Positions 6,443 through 12,983 of a stretch of 14,924 bases of DNA are shown here, piece by piece (positions within the stretch are counted from its first letter, which is position 1; each line of letters starts with the position of its first letter). The position numbers were made by a program, and so were the translations under genes. The DNA comes from an uncultured Eubacteriales bacterium. GTDB taxonomy: Bacteria > Bacillota > Clostridia > Christensenellales > UBA1242. Location: positions 1 through 14,924 of the forward strand of contig CAQFKO010000031.1 in assembly GCA_948787875.1 (NCBI GenBank). The letters are read 5' to 3'. The notes under the pieces were generated by a model. It did no database searches. It was not told the DNA's origin and saw only the letters and a program-made list of their open reading frames with translations.

Positions 6443-6709
6443 ATGAAACAAACTTTTCATGGTGACGAAAACGGAATGTGTGTGCTTGAAGAAAACAAAA
6501 ATTGCACAGATTGCGGTGAATGTGACCGTTGCGATATTGACCCAAACAAAATTTGCGATAACTGCGGAAAATGCCTTGACGAATATAATACGAACGAAAA
6601 AGGTTTTGTTGAAATTCCGATAGACAAAATCGATATGACAGGTGCAGAGCCTTCGCTTGAAGATTTTTATAAGCTTATGGGGCTTGACAAAGAAGATGAC
6701 GAAGACTAA
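6443..6709 (+). CDS. Small cysteine-rich, probably metal-binding protein
   Basis: I do not recognise a named family. The 88 residues include eight cysteines (13, 21, 24, 27, 30, 38, 41 and 44), seven of them in a CxxCxxCxxC run followed by CxxCxxC. The spacing suggests zinc or iron-sulfur ligands. The second half is acidic, with a DFYKLMGL segment and a DKEDDED end. There is no signal peptide or membrane helix, so it is likely cytoplasmic. TAGGAGAATTT directly precedes the ATG, an excellent ribosome site. It lies 77 bases after rnhA on the same strand and is followed by a terminator, so the two may be co-transcribed. Ferredoxin is unlikely: the length and the single clustered Cys region do not fit the usual 2[4Fe-4S] pattern with a distant CP. 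Confidence 0.8.
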   Translation: MKQTFHGDENGMCVLEENKNCTDCGECDRCDIDPNKICDNCGKCLDEYNTNEKGFVEIPIDKIDMTGAEPSLEDFYKLMGLDKEDDED

Positions 6710-6722
6710 TATTTTGCATTTG

Positions 6723-6751
6723 AAAAGTCGCCTAATTTTTGGCGACTTTTT
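6723..6751. terminator. Rho-independent terminator, probably bidirectional
   Basis: A ten-base stem (6723-6732 with 6741-6750, AAAAGTCGCC and complement) has an eight-base loop. It ends the rnhA-Cys-rich transcript on the plus strand. The minus-strand coiled-coil gene ends at 6770, and the same hairpin gives it a T run (inside the stem). Confidence 0.85.
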
Positions 6752-6769
6752 GTTTGTTTTTATTTAATA

Positions 6770-7156
6770 TTATTGTGGTTGTTGTTCTGAATCGTCTAAC
6801 ATAATTTTAAGAAGATGTTCTTGTTGATATTTTCCGTTAACTTCAAGATCATTTTTGCAATCAGCTATTAAAGCTTTTAACTCTTCACAAGCGGCTTCTT
6901 CGTTCATTTTTTGAGAACAAAGAATTGACATTTGCTCTAAGTTTAATGATGTGTTTGACATTTGTTTGTCTAATTCACTGCAAATTGCCAAACGCCTGTT
7001 TAACTCTCCTTGAAACTTTTTTAATGTTTCCTTTCCTGCTTTTTCTCCAAGAAGCAAGGCATATTCTTTTTGTTTATATTTTAACTCTTCTTGCAATTGT
7101 GAAATAGCCCCTTCAATATTAAACATTTCTTTTTCTAAATCTTCAATTCTTCCCAT
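6770..7156 (-). CDS. Hypothetical coiled-coil protein, 128 residues
   Basis: I do not recognise this as a named family. It is highly charged and mostly helical, with heptad-like spacing of Leu, Ile and Met from residue 5 to about 110 (IEDLEKEMFNIEGAISQLQE at the start), so it is probably an elongated coiled coil or helical bundle. It ends in a short Gln-rich tail (DDSEQQPQ). No signal peptide or membrane helix is visible. Four cysteines are scattered through the chain. The ribosome site AAGGAGGG is strong. A promoter overlapping the upstream gene's terminator suggests independent expression. An adaptor or structural role is possible, but nothing in the sequence names one. Confidence 0.75.
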   Translation of the reverse strand: MGRIEDLEKEMFNIEGAISQLQEELKYKQKEYALLLGEKAGKETLKKFQGELNRRLAICSELDKQMSNTSLNLEQMSILCSQKMNEEAACEELKALIADCKNDLEVNGKYQQEHLLKIMLDDSEQQPQ

Positions 7157-7176
7157 GGCTTTTACCCTCCTTTTTT

Positions 7177-7205
7177 ATAATAACACAAAAAAAGGCATTT
7201 GTAAA
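7177..7205 (-). promoter_or_regulatory. Promoter of the coiled-coil gene, overlapping a terminator
   Basis: On the minus strand TTTACA (7200-7205), 17 bases, and TATTAT (7177-7182) with TG one base upstream (extended -10). The -35 box and spacer are made of the terminator stem and U-tract of the upstream SPT-like gene. Confidence 0.5.
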
Positions 7206-7209
7206 TGCC
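7187..7209 (-). terminator. Terminator of the SPT-like gene
   Basis: Stem GGCATT (7204-7209 with 7194-7199), loop TACA, followed on the minus strand by seven T (7187-7193). It lies 17 bases after the stop codon. Confidence 0.8.
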
Positions 7210-7225
7210 CTTTTTTATTTTTTTG

Positions 7226-8413
7226 TTATTTTTCCAATAAACCGAACTCTTTGAAAACTTTTGCTATTATATCTGCTGCCTCACTAAGTTGTGCTTCGGT
7301 GTGAGTTGTGGTGTATGCAGTTCTTATTAAGCACTGACCGACAGGAGTTGCAGGCGGAAGAACAGGGTTTGCATATACTCCCTCTTCAAACAAACGCTTG
7401 CACACACTTAATGTAACCTCTGGTTCATAAGTATAGATTGCAATAATAGGAGCTTGACCGTCAAGATATTTTATTCCGCGTTCTGAAAGGCATGAACGCA
7501 TATAATCTGTTACTTTTTTGAGGTTTGAAACTCTTTCTGGCTCTGATTTGATTATTCTGAGAGCTTCTCTTGTTGCAGCCAAGGTTGCAGGCGCAATAGA
7601 TGCGCTGAAAATAAATGGTCTTGAATTATGCCTGATAAAATCAGCAACTTCGCTTGAACAAGCGCAATATCCACCGATTGTTGCAAGAGATTTTGAGAAT
7701 GTGCCTACAATAAGGTCAACATCGTCTGTTAAATTAAAGTGCTCTGCTGTTCCTGCACCGGTTTTTCCAAGCACACCAATACAGTGAGCATCGTCTACCA
7801 TAAGTCTTGCGCCGTATTTCTTTTTTATCTCTACAAGACGAGGCAAATCACAAAGCTCACCCGACATTGAAAAAATTCCGTCGGTTACAATCAAAATTCC
7901 CGCGCCCTCAGGAACGGTTTGAATTTTTCTTTCCAAATCGTCATAATCAAGATGGTTAAATCTTAACATGGTTGCATAGCTGAGTTTGCAAGCATCATAT
8001 ATTGAAGCGTGATTTTCTTTGTCACACAAAATATAATCTTTTCTTCCCGCTATTGCAGAAATAACGCCAAGGTTGGTTTGAAAACCCGTGCTCATGGTTA
8101 CACAATCTTCTTTGCCCAAAAATTCTGCCATTTCTTTTTCAAGAAGAACATGAAGATCGGTTGTTCCGTTTAAAAATCTTGAACCCGAACAGCCTGTGCC
8201 ATATTCTTTTGTTGCCTTAACCGCAGCTTCAATAACTCTTGGGTCACTTGTTAAACCTTGATAGTTGTTTGAACCAATCATTATTTTTCTGCCACCTTCC
8301 ATGCAAACCTCTGTGTCTTGCTTTGATTCAAGCACATGGAAATAAGGATAAATGCCAAGAGCTCTTGCTTCGTTGGCGGTTGTATAATCTTTGCATTTTT
8401 GAAATAAGTCCAT
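7226..8413 (-). CDS. Alpha-oxoamine synthase, serine palmitoyltransferase-like
   Basis: This PLP enzyme of the alpha-oxoamine synthase family condenses an amino acid with an acyl-CoA and releases CO2. PLP lysine is Lys241 in GTFSKSLATIGGY, the ring-stacking His is 135 (NHAS), and Asp207 and His210 are in VDDAHCIGVLG. CSGSRFLNGT (75-84) and STGFQTNLG (108-116) resemble bacterial serine palmitoyltransferases more than Kbl, which has SVRFICGT and SSCFDANGG at these places. The GIYPYF start and FIFSAS segment also fit the Bacteroidetes SPT type as I recall it. At 395 residues it is complete. Automated annotation may call it glycine C-acetyltransferase or BioF, but no threonine dehydrogenase or bio gene is nearby. 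A divergent acyltransferase-like gene fits a lipid role. AGAGG precedes the ATG by about nine bases. Confidence 0.8.
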   Translation of the reverse strand: MDLFQKCKDYTTANEARALGIYPYFHVLESKQDTEVCMEGGRKIMIGSNNYQGLTSDPRVIEAAVKATKEYGTGCSGSRFLNGTTDLHVLLEKEMAEFLGKEDCVTMSTGFQTNLGVISAIAGRKDYILCDKENHASIYDACKLSYATMLRFNHLDYDDLERKIQTVPEGAGILIVTDGIFSMSGELCDLPRLVEIKKKYGARLMVDDAHCIGVLGKTGAGTAEHFNLTDDVDLIVGTFSKSLATIGGYCACSSEVADFIRHNSRPFIFSASIAPATLAATREALRIIKSEPERVSNLKKVTDYMRSCLSERGIKYLDGQAPIIAIYTYEPEVTLSVCKRLFEEGVYANPVLPPATPVGQCLIRTAYTTTHTEAQLSEAADIIAKVFKEFGLLEK

Positions 8414-8445
8414 ATTTTTTTCCTCTTTAAAATTAAACTAAAAAT

Positions 8446-8474
8446 ATTATATAACAATTTAATTTTCAGTACAA
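8446..8474 (-). promoter_or_regulatory. Promoter of the SPT-like gene
   Basis: On the minus strand TTGTAC (8469-8474), 17 bases, and TATAAT (8446-8451). The -35 lies only 11 bases from the -35 of the divergent promoter at 8486, so the two RNA polymerases could interfere. A short dyad (CAAAC and GTTTG arms) spans the gap. Confidence 0.6.
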
Positions 8475-8485
8475 ACAAATTTCGT

Positions 8486-8514
8486 TTGATATTCAAATTT
8501 TTTTTGTATATAAT
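8486..8514 (+). promoter_or_regulatory. Promoter of the acyltransferase-like gene, predicted leaderless
   Basis: TTGATA (8486-8491), exactly 17 bases, and TATAAT (8509-8514). Seven bases beyond the -10 is 8521, the A of the ATG. The stretch between promoter and ATG is only TAAATT-like sequence with no Shine-Dalgarno. Confidence 0.65.
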
Positions 8515-8520
8515 TAAATT

Positions 8521-9651
8521 ATGATGAATTATAAGTTTGTAAAAGAGTTATTAAACCCAAAATTTTTTGAACTTCCGCCAAGTCCATTAAAAAACAAACT
8601 TGCTTGTTTTAGTCTCGGTTATTCTAACAACAAAATCGAAGAATTCAGCCCAACAATTTATTTATGCAATAAAACCTCGATTTTTGACAAGCATTTGATT
8701 TCAAACAGCCTTACTTGTGACTTTGTTTTTTTGAAAGACGAAATTATCAAAAAATTATATTACAAAAAACTTTTGGCAGAAGACAAAAAAGAATTATTGA
8801 GTGAACTTTCGGAACTTAAAAAGCAATATGTTTCTGTGGTTATATTTCCCGAAAAAAACATTTCTGTTTTTGGTGAAACCGACGATATTTCAATTGAAGT
8901 TACCGATTTTTTGTATGAAGCAGAATATGACATTAAGTTTGTTACACTAATCGGAACATATTTTGTTGCACCCGTTTGGTCGCCTTTTACCAGAAAAGGC
9001 AAAACAAAATTCAACAGTCAGTTTTCATTGGACACAGCAAAATTCAAAAAATTAAATAAAACCGAATTTAATGAACTTGTAAATAATTATATGCCTTCTT
9101 CGGCAAGTGTTTATGCAGAAAGATTTTATCTTGAACTTAGGTCGAACAAACTTGCACACAATCTTGAAACAATTGTTTATTGTTGTCCGAAATGCGAAAA
9201 GTTTTTTAATCTTTATTCGGAATTCAATTGTGTTAAGTGCAAAAATTGCGGTTCGGCGTTTGAACTTCAACCAAACGGAAGCATTTTGCTGGCTAAAAAC
9301 ATAAACAACTTTGACGAACTAAAAGAATTTCAATTTGAAAAGCTTTATAAATCAGAATTTTCCAAACTTCCGCTTGTGACTTACAAAGACGTTTGCAGAT
9401 GCGAAAAATATTCAAACAACAAGATTGAAGTTGTTGGAAATTGCGATATGACAATTTTTTTCGACAAAATTGAACTTGTAAAAAATCAGTTTTCTGTTAC
9501 ACATAAAATAAAAGAAATTATTAATGTTGAAATGCGTGAAAAAAACACCGTTTGCATTACACTAAACAGCGGTGAAAATTTTTATTACAAGGGCAATAAC
9601 AAAGAAAATTTTTATATTATTCATGACCTTGTTGAAATTTTGAATCAATAA
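8521..9651 (+). CDS. Degenerate PlsC-like acyltransferase homologue with a zinc ribbon
   Basis: The N-terminal half follows the layout of 1-acylglycerol-3-phosphate acyltransferases. A CNKTSIFD segment (49-56) stands where NHxSxxD normally is, and VVIFPEKN (106-113) stands where FPEGT normally is. The catalytic HX4D His is replaced by Lys51, although Asp56 remains. Residues 221-245 form a zinc ribbon (Cys222, Cys225, Cys240, Cys243), followed by FELQPNGSI, an arrangement I associate with acyltransferase-family proteins of Clostridia. Residues about 260-376 are a beta-rich tail without clear identity. At 376 residues the frame is intact. No ribosome site precedes the ATGATG start, and the promoter suggests a leaderless mRNA. 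It could be an inactive homologue, a regulator or an enzyme with changed chemistry. The family assignment is moderate. Confidence 0.65.
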   Translation: MMNYKFVKELLNPKFFELPPSPLKNKLACFSLGYSNNKIEEFSPTIYLCNKTSIFDKHLISNSLTCDFVFLKDEIIKKLYYKKLLAEDKKELLSELSELKKQYVSVVIFPEKNISVFGETDDISIEVTDFLYEAEYDIKFVTLIGTYFVAPVWSPFTRKGKTKFNSQFSLDTAKFKKLNKTEFNELVNNYMPSSASVYAERFYLELRSNKLAHNLETIVYCCPKCEKFFNLYSEFNCVKCKNCGSAFELQPNGSILLAKNINNFDELKEFQFEKLYKSEFSKLPLVTYKDVCRCEKYSNNKIEVVGNCDMTIFFDKIELVKNQFSVTHKIKEIINVEMREKNTVCITLNSGENFYYKGNNKENFYIIHDLVEILNQ

Positions 9652-9658
9652 ACAAAAA

Positions 9659-9688
9659 CCACCGAAAATAATAGCGGTGGCTTTTTTT
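9659..9688 (+). terminator. Rho-independent terminator of the acyltransferase-like gene
   Basis: Stem CCACCG (9659-9664) with CGGTGG (9675-9680), a ten-base loop, then C and seven T (9682-9688), eight bases after the stop codon. Confidence 0.9.
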
Positions 9689-9693
9689 GCAAT

Positions 9694-9724
9694 AAAAAAT
9701 CACCAGATAGGCTGGTGTTTTTTA
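9694..9724. terminator. Terminator of the SSB-like gene, bidirectional
   Basis: Stem CACCAG (9701-9706) with CTGGTG (9712-9717) and a five-base loop. A T run follows on the plus strand (9718-9724), and A plus six T follow on the minus strand (9694-9700). It ends the minus-strand SSB-like gene and is a second barrier for the plus-strand transcript. Confidence 0.85.
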
Positions 9725-9729
9725 AACTC

Positions 9730-10431
9730 TTAAATAGCAGCGGTTGTTGCACTTGTTGCACCAGAAACAACCTCGCTGATTTCTTCACTCTCATCAATAT
9801 TTTCGTCTAAGGCATAATCACCGTCAACAATCATTACGCTGGAAAGCGAGATTTCATAAGCTACTTTTGTTTCAGAAGTGTTTTCGTCAATGCGCTTTTG
9901 GTATTTTCTGCTTTGAATTCGTCCTTGAACTTCGAGTTTTTCGCCAACCCCAAGGTCTCTTACAAATCTAGCATTTCTGCCCCAAGCAATGCATGGAAGA
10001 TAATCACTTTTGTTATAAGCACGGTTAACTGCGAGAAGCATATCACAGATTTCTCTGCCGAACGGAGTTGTTCTGTATATTGGCTCTTTGCAAATATAAC
10101 CTACCAAATTGATTTGATTGATTTCGCTAAGCTCGTTTGGATTTACTAACTCTTTTACAAAAATTGTCAGCATTAATTTGCTTCTATTCTCTTCAATTTT
10201 ATTATAACTTCTGAATTGCCCTACAATTCCGATTTCGTCACCGATTTTAAAGTCTGAAATCAAACGCTCTGAAATTGTTACCGGCAAAACATCTACCTCT
10301 TCTGAAAGTCTTGTAACTTCTATGTACATTTCAAAGAATCCCTCTCCCATTACTGTGTGTGAATATGTTGGGAGTTCTTTGATTTTTCCTTTTAGTAAAA
10401 CATGATTGTTGTTTTCATACGAAGTGTTCAT
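9730..10431 (-). CDS. Single-strand DNA-binding-like protein with two OB folds
   Basis: Two OB-fold halves can be seen: about residues 8-95 (VLLKGKIKELPTYSHT to LMLTIFVKEL) and about 105-205 (INLVGYICKEPIYRTTPFG to YEISLSSVMIV). The second half has the PFGREICDMLLAVNRAYNKS and CIAWGRNA pattern of SSB/PriB-type proteins. I associate this tandem architecture with Clostridia, where it exists beside the canonical SSB. The C-terminal tail is acidic (DENIDESEEISE) but ends in a Thr/Ala-rich stretch rather than the DDDIPF-like tip that recruits partners, so it may not replace the housekeeping SSB. AAGGA precedes the ATG. It lies 49 bases after pdaB and is probably co-transcribed with it. Confidence 0.8.
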   Translation of the reverse strand: MNTSYENNNHVLLKGKIKELPTYSHTVMGEGFFEMYIEVTRLSEEVDVLPVTISERLISDFKIGDEIGIVGQFRSYNKIEENRSKLMLTIFVKELVNPNELSEINQINLVGYICKEPIYRTTPFGREICDMLLAVNRAYNKSDYLPCIAWGRNARFVRDLGVGEKLEVQGRIQSRKYQKRIDENTSETKVAYEISLSSVMIVDGDYALDENIDESEEISEVVSGATSATTAAI

Positions 10432-10436
10432 AATTA

Positions 10437-10457
10437 TTTCCTTATTGTTTCCTTATT
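10437..10457 (-). repeat. Duplicated ribosome-binding segment before the SSB-like gene
   Basis: The ten-base unit AATAAGGAAA occurs twice in tandem, one base apart (10437-10446 and 10448-10457). The copy nearer the ATG at 10431 is positioned as the ribosome site; the other would be a standby copy or chance. Confidence 0.4.
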
Positions 10458-10480
10458 TTATTTAATTTTTAGTTTCTTTA

Positions 10481-11245
10481 TTATTTCTTTTTTTGTAGTC
10501 CATTATTATCAATGTAATAGCCTTCGTCCATTACAAGTTCAGATATTTTAACCATTTGATATCCTTCACTCTTTAAAAATGAAATAATCAATGGCAAGGC
10601 CTCTAAAATATGATCTGAATTGTTGTGACACAGGATTATTGAGCCATTTTTTACACTTTGCTTTACTCTTGCAAGTATTGCTTCCGCAGAAAGTCCTTTC
10701 CAATCAAGGCTGTCGACGTCCCATTGAATTGTTTTTAGACCTAAATTATCTGCAACACTTAGCAAAGTATCGTTATAGTCACCAAATGGCGGTCTAAAAT
10801 ATTTTACTTGTTTTCCCGTTATATCGGTAATTTGCTTCATAGAAGAAGACAGCTCATTTTCTGCTGCGGTGGCAGATAGCGTGCTCATTTTGGGATGTGT
10901 GCTTGAATGTGTTCCAATGTCTAGACCTGCCTCGTCAATATATTTGACTTTATCAGCATTTTGTTCAATCCAAAAACCCACCAAAAAGAATGTTCCGCCT
11001 ACACCTGCTTCTTTTAGAGTATCGACAATTTTTGTTGTTTTGTCGGAACCCCAAGCCGCGTCAAATGTTAAAGCAACCTTTTTCTCGTTAGTTTCTACCG
11101 AATAAATGGGAACTTTGCGGGAAGCATATCCAAAATATACTGTGCCGCTTCCTGTAAATGATACTAGCGAAATTAACAACATAGCAACAACTGCCATAAC
11201 AGCAGATTTTGCTATTGATTTTAGTTTTGTGCAAACTATTTTCAT
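10481..11245 (-). CDS. pdaB: PdaB-type sporulation polysaccharide deacetylase
   Basis: This is a carbohydrate esterase 4 (NodB homology) protein with an N-terminal membrane anchor or signal (hydrophobic about 13-31 after a basic start). The motifs are TFDAAWG (60-66, with Asp62 and the usual second Asp replaced, as in PdaB proteins), THSSTHPKM (His113 and His117), RPPFGDYN (151-158), a WDVDSLDW segment, and ILCHNN near the end. RKVPIYSVET just before the domain is characteristic of PdaB. PdaB proteins act on spore peptidoglycan and maintain spores late in sporulation, which fits the position downstream of sigF. GAGAGG lies eight bases before the ATG. The missing second metal-ligand Asp makes the catalytic role in this subfamily uncertain. 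Confidence 0.85.
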   Translation of the reverse strand: MKIVCTKLKSIAKSAVMAVVAMLLISLVSFTGSGTVYFGYASRKVPIYSVETNEKKVALTFDAAWGSDKTTKIVDTLKEAGVGGTFFLVGFWIEQNADKVKYIDEAGLDIGTHSSTHPKMSTLSATAAENELSSSMKQITDITGKQVKYFRPPFGDYNDTLLSVADNLGLKTIQWDVDSLDWKGLSAEAILARVKQSVKNGSIILCHNNSDHILEALPLIISFLKSEGYQMVKISELVMDEGYYIDNNGLQKKK

Positions 11246-11260
11246 ACAAACTACCTCTCT

Positions 11261-11289
11261 ATTCTACTACAAATTAAATTTTAAACCAA
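11261..11289 (-). promoter_or_regulatory. Possible promoter of pdaB
   Basis: On the minus strand TTGGTT (11284-11289), 17 bases, TAGAAT (11261-11266). It is a modest sigma-A match; I found no clear match to sporulation-sigma promoters here, but by eye I cannot exclude one. Confidence 0.3.
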
Positions 11290-11329
11290 AAAATTTCCGC
11301 ATAATTTTTTGTTCATTATTTTGGAATGC

Positions 11330-11336
11330 TGTCGAA
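11330..11336 (+). promoter_or_regulatory. Candidate Spo0A box between sigF and pdaB
   Basis: TGTCGAA is an exact match to the Spo0A box TGNCGAA. It lies about 85 bases upstream of the pdaB start codon, in the 198-base gap after sigF. A seven-base match can occur by chance, so the sporulation context carries much of the weight. Confidence 0.35.
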
Positions 11337-11443
11337 TTATGTTGTCTTAAACTTATTTTGGAAATCTTAGTAAATTCTATTAATAAAAAATTTGTAATAT
11401 AACCGTCGTTTGATAATTTGTTAATTTTTTAAGTTTGTTTTGG

Positions 11444-12187
11444 TTATTTTTCAACCAATTTTGTTTTTAAATGCTCGATTATTTTTGACTCAATTCTTGA
11501 AACTTGGACCTGCGAAATTCCAAGTTCGTCAGCAACTTCTCCCTGAGTTTTGCCACGAAAATATCTTAAAAGGATTATCTTTTTTTCTTTTTCGGGCAAG
11601 TTCAGAATTTCATTTTTCAAAATAAACTTATCAAGCATTTCGTCACTTTTGTCAAAAACCGCCAATTTGTCTATAACATTTTGGCTGTTTGGATCGTCTT
11701 CATCAATTTTGGCTTGAAGAGAAATTGTGGACTGACACGAATCTAAGGCAATTACAATGTCTTCCATTTCCACATTGAATTCTTTTGCAAGTTCGTCTAA
11801 GCTTGGACTTTCGCCCGTGGTCTTTTTTTGCTTTTCTATATATGCCTTTAATTTTATTGCAAGCGTTTTTATTGACCTTGACACTTTTATGCTTCCATCG
11901 TCTCGCAAAAACCTTTTTATTTCGCCACTTATCATTGGAACGGCATATGTTGAAAATTTTACATCAAACTTGCTGTCAAAATTTTTTATTGCCTTCAAAA
12001 ATCCCACACAGCCAATTTGATACAAATCATCATAGTCAACGCCTTTTCCTAGATAACCCTTTACAATGGCCTTTATTAAAGGAAAATTTCCGGACACAAG
12101 CAATTCCGTTGCCTCTTTATCTCCCGCCTTTGACTTTAATATTAATTCATTTGTTTGTGCGACATCTATTGGTCTGTATTCGTTCAT
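11444..12187 (-). CDS. sigF: RNA polymerase sigma-F factor (forespore-specific)
   Basis: This sigma-70 family factor directs the first forespore transcription. Region 2 runs about 33-105: DLYQIGCVGFLKAIKNFD (54-71) for core binding and FSTYAVPMISGEIKRFLRDD (78-97) for -10 recognition. Region 3 is about 107-175. Region 4 (about 190-245) carries the helix-turn-helix TQGEVADELGISQVQVSRIE (214-233). At 247 residues it is close to B. subtilis SigF (255). Identity follows mainly from position: third gene after its antagonists spoIIAA and spoIIAB. The ATG overlaps the spoIIAB stop by one base (TGATG), so the two are translationally coupled, which keeps anti-sigma and sigma in balance. Sigma-G is similar in sequence but is not found in this operon position. 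Confidence 0.95.
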   Translation of the reverse strand: MNEYRPIDVAQTNELILKSKAGDKEATELLVSGNFPLIKAIVKGYLGKGVDYDDLYQIGCVGFLKAIKNFDSKFDVKFSTYAVPMISGEIKRFLRDDGSIKVSRSIKTLAIKLKAYIEKQKKTTGESPSLDELAKEFNVEMEDIVIALDSCQSTISLQAKIDEDDPNSQNVIDKLAVFDKSDEMLDKFILKNEILNLPEKEKKIILLRYFRGKTQGEVADELGISQVQVSRIESKIIEHLKTKLVEK

Positions 12188-12612
12188 CAGCCTTTTATCA
12201 CCTTTCTCATATGAACCACCAGCCCTTGCGGAGTGTTTGGCTCAACATCTAACGAATTCATGAAGGAATCCATCAGTGTAAAGCCCATGCCGGAATGTTC
12301 TTGTTGCGATTTTGTTGTGTAAAACGGCTGCAAAGCCATGTCGATGTCGCCAATGCCAACGCCTGTATCCGTTACCTTAATATCTACCGCATTTCCAGCC
12401 AGCCCCACTTCTAGTGTTATTTTTCCTCCTTTGTTTTCGTAGCCGTGAACTATTGAGTTTGTTACCGCTTCGCTCACCGCCGTTTTTATATCGTTAATCT
12501 CCGATAATGTTGGTTTGAGTTCTGTGCAAAACATTGCCACAACGCTTCGGGCAAAGCTTTCGTTTACATTTTTTGCATCAAACTCAAGTTTAAAATAGTT
12601 ATCAAATGCCAT
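12187..12612 (-). CDS. spoIIAB: Anti-sigma-F factor and serine kinase SpoIIAB
   Basis: This GHKL-fold protein holds sigma-F inactive as a dimer and phosphorylates SpoIIAA with ATP. The N box is SEAVTNSIVHGYE (Glu48 and Asn52), the G1 box TDTGVGI (81-87) and the G2 region GMGFTLMDSFM (108-118). An Arg near the N-terminus (FARSVVAMF, Arg22) matches the position of the sigma-contact Arg of the family. At 141 residues it is complete. It begins eight bases after spoIIAA, with the ribosome site AAAGGTAGG inside the end of spoIIAA, and overlaps sigF by one base. Confidence 0.97.
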   Translation of the reverse strand: MAFDNYFKLEFDAKNVNESFARSVVAMFCTELKPTLSEINDIKTAVSEAVTNSIVHGYENKGGKITLEVGLAGNAVDIKVTDTGVGIGDIDMALQPFYTTKSQQEHSGMGFTLMDSFMNSLDVEPNTPQGLVVHMRKVIKG

Positions 12613-12620
12613 ATTTTTGT

Positions 12621-12935
12621 TTAACCTACCTTTGGAATTATTTGATATATTCCCGTCATTTCAAATATTCTATTTACATAAGAAGTTGGATTTTTTATAA
12701 AAAGTTCAATGTCACATTTTGAATATTTATTGTACCTGCCAAGCAACACTCCGATTCCCGTGCTATCCATAAATGACACTTTTGAAAAGTCAAGCACAAG
12801 TTTAGATTTGTGAGCCGCCAAATCTTTTAGAATGTCATCTAACGAAATTCTTACGTATTCCGCAGAATATTCGTCAAGTTCGCCAGATAGCTCTGCAATG
12901 GTGCAATTATTGCTGTTTTTGTAAACAATCTCCAT
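12621..12935 (-). CDS. spoIIAA: Anti-anti-sigma factor SpoIIAA
   Basis: This STAS-domain protein, when unphosphorylated, binds SpoIIAB and frees sigma-F. Residues 46-67 hold the signature LVLDFSKVSFMDSTGIGVLL. The serine phosphorylated by SpoIIAB and released by SpoIIE falls at Ser58, the same number as in B. subtilis. I chose the ATG at 12935 because AGGAGG sits five bases before it and the protein then starts at the first beta strand. The frame stays open upstream to a TTG at 12989, but those 18 residues have no ribosome site and cross a hairpin. It has 104 residues. It is first in the operon; the dacF gene often found upstream is absent, with fhs and its terminator there instead. Confidence 0.97.
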   Translation of the reverse strand: MEIVYKNSNNCTIAELSGELDEYSAEYVRISLDDILKDLAAHKSKLVLDFSKVSFMDSTGIGVLLGRYNKYSKCDIELFIKNPTSYVNRIFEMTGIYQIIPKVG

Positions 12936-12967
12936 GGTTTCCTCCTCATGCAATAATGATAACACCA

Positions 12968-12983
12968 AAGCACCTATGTGCTT
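12968..12983. repeat. Hairpin-forming inverted repeat in the spoIIAA leader
   Basis: AAGCAC (12968-12973) and GTGCTT (12978-12983) form a six-base stem with a CTAT loop, about 35 bases before the spoIIAA ATG. No U-run follows, so it is not a terminator. It could be an operator or mRNA-stabilising hairpin; its function is unknown. Confidence 0.4.

Noticed and set aside
6443..6709. Ferredoxin reading of the Cys-rich protein
   Set aside because: All cysteines lie in one N-terminal cluster without the CP motif or second cluster of 2[4Fe-4S] ferredoxins.
11402..11460. Terminator after sigF
   Set aside because: A six-base dyad (TTGGTT and AACCAA) overlaps the stop codon but has no U-run on the minus strand, so sigF may read through toward pdaB or end elsewhere.
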